DNA of 64,000 nt from Bradyrhizobium sp. 170 (GTDB lineage Bacteria; Pseudomonadota; Alphaproteobacteria; Rhizobiales; Xanthobacteraceae): assembly GCF_023101085.1 (NCBI RefSeq), contig NZ_CP064703.1:5766001-5830000 (forward strand), in the 5' to 3' direction. Shown here one piece after another: positions 53,305 through 61,998 of this stretch; position 1 is the stretch's first letter, and every line of letters begins with the position of its first letter. The position numbers and the translations under genes are program-made. The notes below the pieces were generated by a model, which was not told the origin of the DNA, made no database searches, and saw nothing but the letters and a program-made list of their open reading frames with translations.

Positions 53305-54387
53305 CTAGAACCATCGGACTAGACTCAGATTTGCCCTGTCGATCTCCGTCGACGGCTCAAGGCCCTCTGTTGTCACGCTCGCTCTCCTCAACTTCATTGG
53401 GTCATTGGAACGCTCACCTCGCGGCCAAGCCCCCGTGGTGAGCGCCCTCGGAGAATATTCGACCACCTCTCCGATGAGAGGTATCGCCGAAGCCCGCACT
53501 CTTCGGCCAGCTGTGACATGAAGCCGCCAGGCGCGCTCGGCACCCTTGAAGCCCTGAATCGATGGATCATTCCAGAGCAACTCGATCGTCCCCTGCAGCA
53601 CCAAAACATCGCCGATGACAAAGTCGACAAAAAGCAGTCCCGCCCTGGGATTCGAAACAAAATTGCCGAGCGTATTGAAAAAGGAATTACCCGCAAAGTC
53701 CGGAACAGTGAGCTGGTTACCGGCCACGTCAATGAAGCCCGGCTTGCCACCGCGGTGAGAGATATCGCAATCGAACGATGATCCGTCATCTGAAGGCGCA
53801 CATGACGCGACGAAGAAGGTCGCCGACTGGCGGATCAGCTCTCGTGCCGGATCGTCCAAGACGTCGAGCGCCTCGACCTCTCCGGGACCGAGTTGCTCCA
53901 GTGAATCGGATCGTGCCGAGTTGATACGGCGCGTGTGGATGTATTGAGGGCAATTGCCAAAGCTCTGCACGACCGCCATCTCGAAACCTGTCTCGTCGAT
54001 AGCAACCAGCTTTCCGCTCATGCGGTTTCGCCGGCGGTTGGTCAGGTCTATGCCCAGTACGCCCAAGCTGGCGCTCACGGAAAGATTCGTTCTAAGCTGG
54101 TCGAAGGTCTTCGGTAACGATTCGATGCGCAGCCGTCCTGGATCCGGCGAAAAGACGAATCCGCGCGGGCCAAACAGGATCGAAGGGACCGGCCAGCCCG
54201 TTCGGTCCGACGAGCCGAGAAGGAGGTATTCGAGTCCTGCGAAGAACTCGCGGTGCTGATCGGGCATCCACGTGCGGATGGAGGTTTTCCCGCGGTCGCT
54301 CACTCGCTCGGCGACGCCGACGCGTCGCTGGACGTCGATCTCGCCTTGGTGAAAAGGAGACGAACTCCGTTCGAAGAGATTGGTCAT
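53305..54387 (-). CDS. Pyridoxamine 5'-phosphate oxidase-like FMN-binding protein
   Basis: A 360-residue protein with two split-barrel flavin-binding regions: residues 40-100 (MPDQHREFFAGLEYLLLGSS, RTGWPVPSILFGPRGFV) and residues 190-300 (ATFFVASCAPSDDGSSFDCD, ISHRGGKPGFIDV, NPRAGLLFVDFVIGDVLVLQG). In many bacteria this module is fused to a ferredoxin-reductase/2Fe-2S domain. Here it is separate, but a matching reductase lies at 56286-57236. It follows a GST gene by 27 bases on the same strand. The substrate is unknown. Confidence 0.8.
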   Translation of the reverse strand: MTNLFERSSSPFHQGEIDVQRRVGVAERVSDRGKTSIRTWMPDQHREFFAGLEYLLLGSSDRTGWPVPSILFGPRGFVFSPDPGRLRIESLPKTFDQLRTNLSVSASLGVLGIDLTNRRRNRMSGKLVAIDETGFEMAVVQSFGNCPQYIHTRRINSARSDSLEQLGPGEVEALDVLDDPARELIRQSATFFVASCAPSDDGSSFDCDISHRGGKPGFIDVAGNQLTVPDFAGNSFFNTLGNFVSNPRAGLLFVDFVIGDVLVLQGTIELLWNDPSIQGFKGAERAWRLHVTAGRRVRASAIPLIGEVVEYSPRALTTGAWPRGERSNDPMKLRRASVTTEGLEPSTEIDRANLSLVRWF

Positions 54388-54414
54388 GACCGCACCTCGA
54401 AGAAGGTTTGCCGA

Positions 54415-55026
54415 TCAGCTCGCAGGTGCGCTTGGCATCCGTTGAAAATTCGGAATTGCTTCCAGTCGCCCCAGCCAAGCGACAATGTTCGAATAGGACG
54501 ACAGTTCAACGCCTCCCTCGGGAGCGGCCCGCGTGTAGCTGTAGCAGGCGAGATCAGCCAAGGTCGGATGCTTTGCTGCGAGAAATTCGTGCTTCGCAAG
54601 ATGACCGTCCATCACGCTGAACAGACTGTTCGCGATCTCGGCCGCTTGCCGGCAATCGACCGGCAATTTGAACACCTTTCCCAGCCGGGCTGTCGCTGGT
54701 CCATATGCGAGCTGTCCTGCCGCCACGGACAGCCAACGTTGCACGGCAGCCGCACTAACGGGATCTTCCGGAAGCCACGTCCCGGTAGTGTCGTAGCGCT
54801 TGGCCAGATAGATCAGGATTGCGTTGGAGTCGGCAACGACGGTGCCGTCATCGTCGATGACAGGTATCTGCCCGAACTGGTTCATCGCGAGATAGGCTGG
54901 CGTCTTGCGCTCGGCAGGCGGCGTTGGGATCAATTCGTAAGGGAGCAAGAGAAGCCCGAGCAAGAGCTCGACCCGGTGGCTGTGTCCCGACAATTTGCCG
55001 CCATAGATCTTGATCGTAGCTGACAT
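54415..55026 (-). CDS. Glutathione S-transferase family protein
   Basis: A 203-residue GST. ATG at 55024-55026 begins MSATIKIYGGKLSGHSHRVE, the thioredoxin-like domain, with the cis-Pro and glutathione-binding VNQFGQIPVIDDDGTVVADSN-type loop. The C-terminal helical domain includes KHPTLADLACYSYTRAAPEG. The N-terminal SGHSHRVE motif supplies Ser as the likely glutathione-activating residue. Its place before the flavin protein suggests a detoxification role. It is not a clear match to zeta-class maleylpyruvate isomerases. Confidence 0.88.
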   Translation of the reverse strand: MSATIKIYGGKLSGHSHRVELLLGLLLLPYELIPTPPAERKTPAYLAMNQFGQIPVIDDDGTVVADSNAILIYLAKRYDTTGTWLPEDPVSAAAVQRWLSVAAGQLAYGPATARLGKVFKLPVDCRQAAEIANSLFSVMDGHLAKHEFLAAKHPTLADLACYSYTRAAPEGGVELSSYSNIVAWLGRLEAIPNFQRMPSAPAS

Positions 55027-55265
55027 TTCCAACTCGGTTTCACTATTCAAACATTGTCCCGGTAGTTATCATTTTCCCATTCGGGCGATAATCGAATGTT
55101 CCTTCAATTCACCATTGCGGTTTTCGCAACGATCGGGACGAGCAAATGACTGGCTGGTCAAGGTGTTGAGCTGCCGGCTTCCATTTTTCCGTCCAAGACG
55201 TTGCCCTTCTACCCCCTGAACTCCGCGAGGTAGCGCTCGCGCAACACGTTCTTTGAACCTTTCCC
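55027..55265. other. Gap before the MocR remnant
   Basis: No gene recognised. Holds the GST upstream region and possibly an unrecognisable part of the MocR remnant. Confidence 0.35.
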
Positions 55266-55622
55266 ATGGGATTCCGGGGGCAGCTCGCGGAGCGACGCGC
55301 CGCAATCGAGAAGGAGTTGCCATCCTGGGCAACCTTGCAACCGCGCGACCAAGGCATGTACCTCGTACTCTGGCTTCCTGTCGGCCTTGATGATGTCAAG
55401 CTTGCCGACCAAGCGGAGAAGGCCGGGCTGGTCGTGCGACCGATCTCACCGATGTACTAAGCTACGCCGGCCCTTTTTGGGCTGATGCTCGGGTTTGGCG
55501 GCTTCTCGGTCGCGGAATTGCAGATGGCCATAGTCTGCTTGAGAGGCGTCCTCGACGCATTCGTCGGCGTGAACAGGAAGGCCTCCCTATCCAAGCCTCT
55601 ACGATTTGAAGCCGTCAGGTAG
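55266..55622 (+). pseudogene. MocR/PdxR-type regulator (aminotransferase domain) C-terminal remnant
   Basis: The frame reads QGMYLVLWLPVGLDDVKLAD, QAEKAGLVVRPISPMY, then a TAA at 55458-55460, and continues in the same frame with GLMLGFGGFSVAELQMAIVC. These are the closing segments of the PLP-dependent, aminotransferase-like domain of GntR/MocR regulators, normally read through without a stop. Only the last about 100 codons survive and the stop disrupts them. Confidence 0.7.
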
Positions 55623-55636
55623 TCCTGCGCCCGTGG

Positions 55637-56170
55637 TCAGCTCTCTTTTGCGGCAATCACCACCAGCGCGGATGCAGCCTCCGATGAGAGAGCCGTCAGT
55701 TTGTGGGGAATGGTCGAATCGAATTGAACGCAGTCTCCCGGATACAGGACTTCCTTTCGTTTCCCGATAAGAAGCTCGATTTTGCCAGTCAGGATGAAAA
55801 GAATCTCCTCACCTTCATGATGGCTCATAATCCGGCCTCGCTTCGCGGTCTGCGTGGGACGAACGATAAAGGCGCGCATGACCCTATCCGGCGCCAGACC
55901 AGCCACCAGCGAAAGGTGTGTGCTCGGATCGCCGGGCTTTCCGTTCTTTGCCCGCACGATAGAGACAGGATCCTTGTCGTCCTGCTGTCCGTACAGTCGG
56001 TCCAGCGACGTGCCAAGCGCCTTGGCTATCTTGAGCGCCGATCCGATGGAGGGCGACGACAGACCGCGTTCCAGCTTCGACAGGTAGCTTCGAGTCAAGC
56101 CGGAATCGGTTGCCAGTTGCTCGAGCGTCATGCCGCTTTGGACGCGGAGAAATTTCAGGTTAAGGGTCAT
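55637..56170 (-). CDS. XRE-family regulator with cupin domain
   Basis: A 177-residue regulator: Cro/C1-type helix-turn-helix at residues 1-60 (RVQSGMTLEQLATDSGLTRS, YLSKLERGLSSPSIGSALKI) and a small cupin at about 100-170 (HHEGEEILFILTGKIELLIG, YPGDCVQFDSTIPHKL). The cupin probably senses a metabolite of the neighbouring operon. ATG 56170 is used; ATG 56197 would add nine residues. It is the last gene in the same direction as the 56.3-63.0 kb operon, after 115 bases. Confidence 0.88.
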   Translation of the reverse strand: MTLNLKFLRVQSGMTLEQLATDSGLTRSYLSKLERGLSSPSIGSALKIAKALGTSLDRLYGQQDDKDPVSIVRAKNGKPGDPSTHLSLVAGLAPDRVMRAFIVRPTQTAKRGRIMSHHEGEEILFILTGKIELLIGKRKEVLYPGDCVQFDSTIPHKLTALSSEAASALVVIAAKES

Positions 56171-56285
56171 TTCGATCGGGTCGCCAAGATGGAGCATGCG
56201 ATGCGACGCCAATCTGTTAGATATTCGGGCGCGGATCAACACCAACCGCGCCGAATGTGAGGGTCGGCGCCGAGCTCCCGGTCGA

Positions 56286-57236
56286 TCAGAGGTCCAGCAC
56301 CAGCTTGGGGCCGGCGCAATCTCCGACGCAGACGATGAGTTCGCTCTGCCGTTCGGCCGGTGAGAGCACGCGATCCCTGTGGATGGGAGGTCCCTCGATC
56401 CACCGCGTCCGGCAGGCGCCGCAGATCCCTCCCCCGCATGAAACGGGCACGTCGACGCCCATGGCCTCCAATGTTCCGAGCAGGCCGACGTCGGGTGTGA
56501 CGGTCGCCGCCTTGTTGCTGACCCTCAGCACCACCTCGTAGGGGGGCACGTCGCTCTGGACGCTCCGCCTCGGCGGCGTGAACATCTCGATGTGCTTACG
56601 CTCGTCCGGCCAAGCCTCGACAACTCTTTCGAAGGCTTCAAGCATCGGCGCAGGGCCGCAACACGCCGCGAAGCCGGACTCGTTGTACTCCTTCAAGATG
56701 TCGACAATGACGGGCTTCGCCTGTCTGGTCGTGTCGTAAAGGCGGACGTGCCCGGCTTCGATCGCGGGGCCGATCATATCGGGAAGCACCGCCCGTCCGC
56801 GGCTTGTCCAATGCAGCGCGTAGTTCGTGCATCCCCGACGCTCAAGGTGCCGCACTACGGAAATAAACGGCGTCACCCCAATTCCGCCTGCCACGAAGAT
56901 GTTCATTCGGTTTGGATTAGCCGCAATGCCTCCACGCGGGATGGATACGCCGATCTTGTCTCCGACCCGGACCCGCTCGTGCAGGAAGTTCGAGCCGCCG
57001 CGGCCGTTTCGCTCGCGCTTGACTGCGATCACGTAGCGATGATTGTCCTCGGGCTCATTGCAGAGTGAATAGGTGCGGACGAGCCCGGGCTCCAGGTGGA
57101 CATCGATATGTCCACCCGGCTTGAACGGCGGGAGCTCCCAATCATCCTGGTCGACCAGCGTGAACCGCTTGGTATCATTGCCGAGATCGTCGATCCGCGA
57201 GACAACGGTCGAGACGGTCTTGATCGGTTTCGCCAT
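56286..57236 (-). CDS. PDR/VanB-type oxidoreductase (FMN, NAD, 2Fe-2S)
   Basis: A 316-residue single-chain reductase like phthalate dioxygenase reductase or VanB. Domain order: flavin-binding beta barrel (RTYSLCNEPEDNHRYVIAVK), NAD-binding fold (FVAGGIGVTPFISVVRHLER) and C-terminal plant-type ferredoxin (SCGGGICGACRTRWIEG, with a later Cys in VCVGDC). Electrons would pass from NADH to an oxygenase or other acceptor, but no terminal oxygenase is encoded nearby. The start ATG overlaps the MOSC gene stop (TAATG). Flavin-protein 53305-54387 may be a partner. Confidence 0.9.
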   Translation of the reverse strand: MAKPIKTVSTVVSRIDDLGNDTKRFTLVDQDDWELPPFKPGGHIDVHLEPGLVRTYSLCNEPEDNHRYVIAVKRERNGRGGSNFLHERVRVGDKIGVSIPRGGIAANPNRMNIFVAGGIGVTPFISVVRHLERRGCTNYALHWTSRGRAVLPDMIGPAIEAGHVRLYDTTRQAKPVIVDILKEYNESGFAACCGPAPMLEAFERVVEAWPDERKHIEMFTPPRRSVQSDVPPYEVVLRVSNKAATVTPDVGLLGTLEAMGVDVPVSCGGGICGACRTRWIEGPPIHRDRVLSPAERQSELIVCVGDCAGPKLVLDL

Positions 57237-57745
57237 TAGAGGGGCCTTACGACGTCGCCCACGCGAAGAGTACCACCAGCGATGATCTTGCAGTTCAGTC
57301 CGGAGCGGTTGATGAGAGGGTCGAACACGGCCTTGCCGAGGATTTCCTCGATGTGCCGGCAAGGCGTCGAAAGACGCGTAGCCTCCACGATCGTCTCGCC
57401 AAGCCGAAACCGCCGGTCGACGAGATGGTTTAGCGACACGCCTTCGACCGTCACGTTGCGTCGGTGCTCCTCCGGGAGCAGTTCAATGCCGTGATCGCGG
57501 CGGAGTGCCTCGAGAGTCTCCATCTCGAACAAGGTAACCTGCCGCCCTTCCTCGGGCTTGTGCGAATAGAAGCCGGTTTCCTGTCCGATCAGGTACCGAT
57601 CACCTTCGATGCCACGGCCTGCGATAAGCTGAAGTTCAGGAAACGAGCGCATGGGAAGAAAAGCCCTCGGCGTCTTATGCAGAAACCGGACAACGCCCTG
57701 CCACGACGTGGCGAGGCGGTGACTTTCCGTTGTTATGCCGTCCAT
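57236..57745 (-). CDS. MOSC-domain protein
   Basis: A 169-residue MOSC-domain protein (YiiM-like). ATG at 57743-57745 follows GAAGGTGACA; an ATG at 57766 is possible. Visible features: ELQLIAGRGIEGDRYLIGQE, VTLFEMETLEAL, RRNVTVEGVSLNHLV, RFRLGETIVEATRLSTPCRH with the conserved Cys, and LNCKIIAGGTLRVGDVV. MOSC domains bind molybdenum cofactor or carry sulfur. It overlaps the PDR-type reductase gene; in other bacteria the two are one fused protein, which suggests a physical complex. Confidence 0.88.
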   Translation of the reverse strand: MDGITTESHRLATSWQGVVRFLHKTPRAFLPMRSFPELQLIAGRGIEGDRYLIGQETGFYSHKPEEGRQVTLFEMETLEALRRDHGIELLPEEHRRNVTVEGVSLNHLVDRRFRLGETIVEATRLSTPCRHIEEILGKAVFDPLINRSGLNCKIIAGGTLRVGDVVRPL

Positions 57746-57791
57746 TGTGTCACCTTCGAAATTCATCGGTCGAACTCTTCCATCTGTAAAA

Positions 57792-59438
57792 CTAGCGCGA
57801 TGCGGCTGCGAGCGACTTGTCCAGAGATTGTCGTACATCCGAGCGCACTTCGATGACGACGGGGCCCTTTGCCGACATCGCTTCTGCGACGACGTCGGCA
57901 GCCTGATCGGCGTCGGATATGCAAAACCCAACGGCTCCGTAGGCACTAGCTAACGCTGCAAAGTCTGGATTGGATAGATCTGTTCCGTACGGCCGGTTCG
58001 GAAACGCCCTCTCCTGATGCGAGCGGATCGTCCCGTACGACGCGTTATTGGAGATCACGATCTTGAGGTCCAGCCGCCTCGCCACGGCGACGACCAGCTC
58101 GTTTCCAGTCATCAGGAAGCCGCCGTCTCCGCAGAACGCAATCACCTGCCTGTCGGGGAAGCGAAGGCTGGCGCTGAGAGCCGAGGGAATGCCGCTGCCC
58201 ATCGCTCCGCAGGCCGAGCCCAACAATCTCGCAGACGTCTTGAAGCTGAAGATGCGGTGGACCCAGCCGGCAAAATTGCCGGAGTCTGTCGTCACGATGC
58301 CGTCGGAGCGAAAGTGACCGGCTATCTCGGCCACGACGTGACCGTAGACGTCGGCCGAAGGTACTCCCGATTTCGGCCAACCATGCGTCGCCGATCGCGC
58401 GATCGTCACGGCCTTCATCCAATCCGAGCGCTCACGCGATGAGGCAGGCTGATCGAGCAGGCTGCGTACGAACGATGCAGAACTCGACACTATTGGAAGG
58501 TCGGTTTGAAAGTGCGTACCGATGGCCGCCGGATCGGGATAGACGTGCACCAGCGGCTGGCGCGGCGACGACTGCCTCGGAAATTCGAATCCGAGCGAAG
58601 AGAGATCGCCCAAGCGCGTTCCAATCGCCATGATGAGGTCGGCACGATCGAATATCTCAACGTGTGCGGGAGACGTGAAGAATCCCAGCTGTCCGATCCA
58701 GTGGTCGTGATCGTTCGGAAACTGGTCCTGCATCTTGTTCGTCACCGCGACGGGAACGTTCCACTTTTCGCTCAGAGCGACCACATCCTTGCGGAACTCC
58801 TCGGATCGACATTCACCGCCGATCAGAATGATCGGTCGTTCGGCCGCGGCGAGCAGGGCACCGGCCTTCTTCACAGCGACGATACCTGCTTCAGGGTGGG
58901 CTACACCGTGGATTCTGACGGCGAGCGCATCGGCGGACTCGGCAAGCAGATCCTCCGGCAATTCGACGGCCACTGGACCGGGCGTGCCGGTATGTGCTGC
59001 GGAGAATGCGCGGGCCATCATCTCCGGGACCTGAGCGGCAGCGCTCAATCGAACTGACCATTTCAAGAGTCCCTCGAAGGCGCGTCCGCAGTCGATCTCC
59101 TGAACCGCATCCCGGTTCAGATTAGGCCGGTCGACCTGCCCGATCAGTATGATGAGGGGGATCGCCTCCTGCGAGGCCACGTGGATGCCGAGCGCCGCGT
59201 TAAAGGCACCCGGGCCGCGACTGGCCATTACTACACCGGCCCGCCCCGTCAGCTTCGCGTCGGCGACGGCAGCCAGGCAGGCACTACCCTCGTGACGATT
59301 GGTCACCAGATCAATCTGGTTCCGGTCGTGCAGAGCGTCCAGTAACGGCAGAAAGCTCTCGCCGGGCACTCCAAACGCGCGGTCGACGCCATGCGCGATG
59401 AGACTGTCCGCAATCAATTCGGCGACACGATAGGTCAT
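57792..59438 (-). CDS. Thiamine pyrophosphate-dependent enzyme (acetolactate synthase-like)
   Basis: A 548-residue TPP enzyme of the acetolactate synthase/oxalyl-CoA decarboxylase/benzoylformate decarboxylase superfamily. The catalytic Glu is in NRHEGSACLAAVADAKLTGR; the cofactor motif is CGDGGFLMTGNELVVAV with ISNNASYGTI. Pyrimidine-binding N-terminus: VDRAFGVPGESFLPLLDAL. No small regulatory subunit is nearby, so a biosynthetic acetolactate synthase is unlikely. It overlaps CoA transferase B (ATGA) and precedes the MOSC gene by 46 bases, so it is a catabolic partner; substrate unassigned. Confidence 0.88.
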   Translation of the reverse strand: MTYRVAELIADSLIAHGVDRAFGVPGESFLPLLDALHDRNQIDLVTNRHEGSACLAAVADAKLTGRAGVVMASRGPGAFNAALGIHVASQEAIPLIILIGQVDRPNLNRDAVQEIDCGRAFEGLLKWSVRLSAAAQVPEMMARAFSAAHTGTPGPVAVELPEDLLAESADALAVRIHGVAHPEAGIVAVKKAGALLAAAERPIILIGGECRSEEFRKDVVALSEKWNVPVAVTNKMQDQFPNDHDHWIGQLGFFTSPAHVEIFDRADLIMAIGTRLGDLSSLGFEFPRQSSPRQPLVHVYPDPAAIGTHFQTDLPIVSSSASFVRSLLDQPASSRERSDWMKAVTIARSATHGWPKSGVPSADVYGHVVAEIAGHFRSDGIVTTDSGNFAGWVHRIFSFKTSARLLGSACGAMGSGIPSALSASLRFPDRQVIAFCGDGGFLMTGNELVVAVARRLDLKIVISNNASYGTIRSHQERAFPNRPYGTDLSNPDFAALASAYGAVGFCISDADQAADVVAEAMSAKGPVVIEVRSDVRQSLDKSLAAASR

Positions 59439-60115
59439 GCGACAACAGTCCCGTCCTGCTTGATGGTGCGCGGCGCGCCGGGAGCAGACAGCGGCGCCTC
59501 GGTGAGGCTCTGCAGCACTTCGACCGATGTGCCTTCGAGTAGAGCGTCGACGACCAGGCCGTTCCCGGTGACATCAAGGATCGCGAGATTCGTGAAGACG
59601 CGCGTCACGACCTTCCGTGCGGTGAGCGGATAGCTGCAGCGCTCGACGATCCGCGCGCGTCCATCCTTTGTTACATGATCCATCATCACCCAGATCGACT
59701 TTGCACCGACTGCAAGGTCGATCGCGCCGCCTATGCCGGGTGGCGAGCTATTGTCGCCAGTCGTCCAGTTGGCAAGGTCGCCGTCCTTGGAGACCTGAAA
59801 GCCCCCGAGTACCGCAACGTCGAGATGGCCACCACGCATCATCGCGAACGACAGGCTCGAATCGAAATACGATCCGCCGCGCTTTAGCGAGATGGGCGTC
59901 TTTCCGGCATTGATCAGGTCCCAGTCCTCCTGACCTTCTTGAGGCTTGGGACCCACATTGAGGACGCCGTTCTCACTGTGGAGCATTACCCCGGAGTAGG
60001 CCGGCAGATAGTCGGCCACATGGGTGGGCGCGCCGATACCGAGGTTGACGAACCCCTCGTCCGGCAAATGCAGTGCCACCATGCGGGCTAATGCGTCACG
60101 CGAAAGCGGTTTCAT
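59435..60115 (-). CDS. 3-oxoacid CoA-transferase subunit B
   Basis: A 226-residue family I CoA transferase beta subunit. The catalytic Glu lies in LHSENGVLNVG; GFVNLGIGAPTHVADYLPA and IWVMMDHVTKDGRARIVERC are also typical. Start overlaps the stop of subunit A (ATGA). The pair would transfer CoA from succinyl-CoA or acetyl-CoA to a 3-oxo acid or related carboxylate. It resembles 3-oxoadipate and acetoacetate CoA transferases, but no beta-ketoadipate genes are nearby. Confidence 0.92.
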   Translation of the reverse strand: MKPLSRDALARMVALHLPDEGFVNLGIGAPTHVADYLPAYSGVMLHSENGVLNVGPKPQEGQEDWDLINAGKTPISLKRGGSYFDSSLSFAMMRGGHLDVAVLGGFQVSKDGDLANWTTGDNSSPPGIGGAIDLAVGAKSIWVMMDHVTKDGRARIVERCSYPLTARKVVTRVFTNLAILDVTGNGLVVDALLEGTSVEVLQSLTEAPLSAPGAPRTIKQDGTVVA

Positions 60116-60777
60116 GGGAGATTCCTTGCGTAGACGCGATCGACGAAAATGCATGGCGTGACGATCGCCTCCGGATCGAGGTCGCCGACCCCGACGATGC
60201 GGTCGACCTCAATGGCCACGGTTTCGCCGGCGGTCGCCATGACCGCGCAGTGATTCCGTGCCGTCTTATTGTAGGTGACATTGCCGAGGCTGTCGGCCAA
60301 TCGGCCTTTCACGAAGGTGAAGTCCGCCCGCAACGGCAGTTCCAGGATGAATTCTCGGCCCTGCACCGTGACCTTCTCCTTGCCGTCCGCAAACACGGTT
60401 CCGACCCCGACGGGCGACAGGAAGCCACCCAGCCCGGCGCCCCCGGCCCGAATTCGCTCGACGAGCGTGCCTTGAGGGACGAGCTCCAGCTCGACCGCGC
60501 CGGTCCGGTACTGCTCCGCGAACTGCTGCGCGTTCCGCGGATAGGAGCAGATGATCTTGCGAACGATCTTGGCGCCAAACCAGAGGGAAAGATCGTCGCC
60601 GGACGAGCCAGCATTATTGGAGATCACGACGAGCTCGCGCACGCCCTTGTCCAGCACGGCCTTGATGACGCCGGTCGGAAGACCGGCGCCACCAAATCCC
60701 CCGACCATCACGGTGTGTCCGTCCTTGATGCCTTCAACGGCCGCTTCCGCATCCTTGACTATTACATTGCGCATCAT
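60112..60777 (-). CDS. 3-oxoacid CoA-transferase subunit A
   Basis: A 221-residue alpha subunit (VMVGGFGGAGLPTGVIKAVL, LVVISNNAGSSGDDLSLWFG, LVPQGTLVERIRAGGAGLGG). Tandem ATGs at 60777 and 60774. It precedes subunit B with an ATGA overlap and follows the acyl-CoA dehydrogenase by 25 bases, all in one operon. The pair probably makes the CoA thioester that the dehydrogenase uses. Confidence 0.92.
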   Translation of the reverse strand: MMRNVIVKDAEAAVEGIKDGHTVMVGGFGGAGLPTGVIKAVLDKGVRELVVISNNAGSSGDDLSLWFGAKIVRKIICSYPRNAQQFAEQYRTGAVELELVPQGTLVERIRAGGAGLGGFLSPVGVGTVFADGKEKVTVQGREFILELPLRADFTFVKGRLADSLGNVTYNKTARNHCAVMATAGETVAIEVDRIVGVGDLDPEAIVTPCIFVDRVYARNLP

Positions 60778-60802
60778 TTCATCCGCAGGAGTTAATTTTC
60801 GT

Positions 60803-61990
60803 TCAGGTTGGATAGCTGGACGGAAGTCCCCGTCCGATGCGATCGAGCAACATCTCGTTCGTGCCGTCGGCATAGGCCGCCATGCGGACCTCGGCATAAT
60901 GCATGTTTAATCGATGGGCCGCGCTGGCACCGGTCGCACCGAGGATCCGGATGCACTGATCGATCCCCCAGATTGCGGTGTCCACGGCGAACTTCTTGGC
61001 CTGCGCTGCGAGGCCCATGGGGTTTCCACCCATTTGGATCTGCTCGGCTGCACTGAAAACAAGCGCGTTGGCGGCCTCGAGCCGAACGGACACCTCGGCC
61101 AGCTCCCATCTCAAACCCTGATGCGCCACGAGAGGTTTTCCGAATGCATGCCTACCTCCGCAATAAGCAACCGCCTCGCTCAGGGCGGAATGCAGCGTCG
61201 CGACGCACATAGCCGCCACATGAACACGAGCGGCGTTGACAGAAGCCATCGAGGTCTTCAACGCAGCACCTGGAGCCGCGATGAGCGCCCACTCCGGAAT
61301 GAAATGCTCTGAGAAGGTGATCTCGGCCAAACGAAAAGAGCGCGCGCCGGGAAGCATTATCTCCTTGCGATGGAAAGTATCGGCCTCACCCAACGACACG
61401 TAGAAACTGGCAATCTCGCCTGCGCCTGCAGCGTCGGGCACTCGCGCAAGAACGATCAATCCGCCGACGACCATACCGTTCGTCAGCCATGCCTTGGTCC
61501 CGCTCAGGGACCAGCCGCCGGCGACGGGTGTCGCCGAAGCGGTCAGCGCCGAGACGTCGCTGCCGCCGGAAAGTTCGCTCATGGCTGTCGTTAATAGAAG
61601 CTCGCCGCGCACCGCGGGGGCGAGCAGATGTTCGATTTGGGCGGGAGTCCCAGTCTGCGAAAGTCGAGTCACCCCTCCTTGATGATGATTCAGGCAGAAC
61701 GCGGCCGCGAAGCCGTGGCGCGCCATCTCCTGCGCGACACGAATCTTGCAGACGTAGGATGCTTCGAGCCCTCCGTGCGCTCGCTGGGCTTGGAGACCTA
61801 GCATCCCCGTCGCAGCCCATTTGCCGATCCACTCGGCCGGAATCGCTTCTCCCGCAAGGTGCGCCCCGAGGACGGATCTGGAGAATGCGCGCTCGCAGAA
61901 CTCGCGGGCGCGCAAGACCTGATCCAATTCCTCGTTGGAGAGAAGCCTGTCGTACTGCTGAAAGAAGTTTATGGACGATCTGCTGGGCAT
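60803..61990 (-). CDS. Acyl-CoA dehydrogenase family protein with Asp at the usual catalytic Glu
   Basis: A 395-residue FAD protein of the acyl-CoA dehydrogenase fold. FAD and substrate regions: TAMSELSGGSDVSALTASAT, GTKAWLTNGMVVGGLIVLAR, GRHAFGKPLVAHQGLRWELA. In most members the catalytic base is Glu in YEGT near the C-terminus; here the segment is AAYADGTNEMLLDRIGRG, so Asp occupies that place. It may be a modified dehydrogenase or a relative with another reaction, such as a desulfinase. The longer open frame upstream overlaps the binding protein gene and is rejected. Confidence 0.88.
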   Translation of the reverse strand: MPSRSSINFFQQYDRLLSNEELDQVLRAREFCERAFSRSVLGAHLAGEAIPAEWIGKWAATGMLGLQAQRAHGGLEASYVCKIRVAQEMARHGFAAAFCLNHHQGGVTRLSQTGTPAQIEHLLAPAVRGELLLTTAMSELSGGSDVSALTASATPVAGGWSLSGTKAWLTNGMVVGGLIVLARVPDAAGAGEIASFYVSLGEADTFHRKEIMLPGARSFRLAEITFSEHFIPEWALIAAPGAALKTSMASVNAARVHVAAMCVATLHSALSEAVAYCGGRHAFGKPLVAHQGLRWELAEVSVRLEAANALVFSAAEQIQMGGNPMGLAAQAKKFAVDTAIWGIDQCIRILGATGASAAHRLNMHYAEVRMAAYADGTNEMLLDRIGRGLPSSYPT

Positions 61991-61998
61991 ATCGGCGG

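Noticed and set aside
54415..55026. GST as the missing maleylpyruvate isomerase of the gentisate route
   Set aside because: It lacks the zeta-class SSCSxRVR motif and lies 20 kb away in another operon.
57792..59438. Biosynthetic acetolactate synthase (ilvB)
   Set aside because: No regulatory subunit or branched-chain synthesis genes nearby; it is embedded in a CoA-transferase operon.
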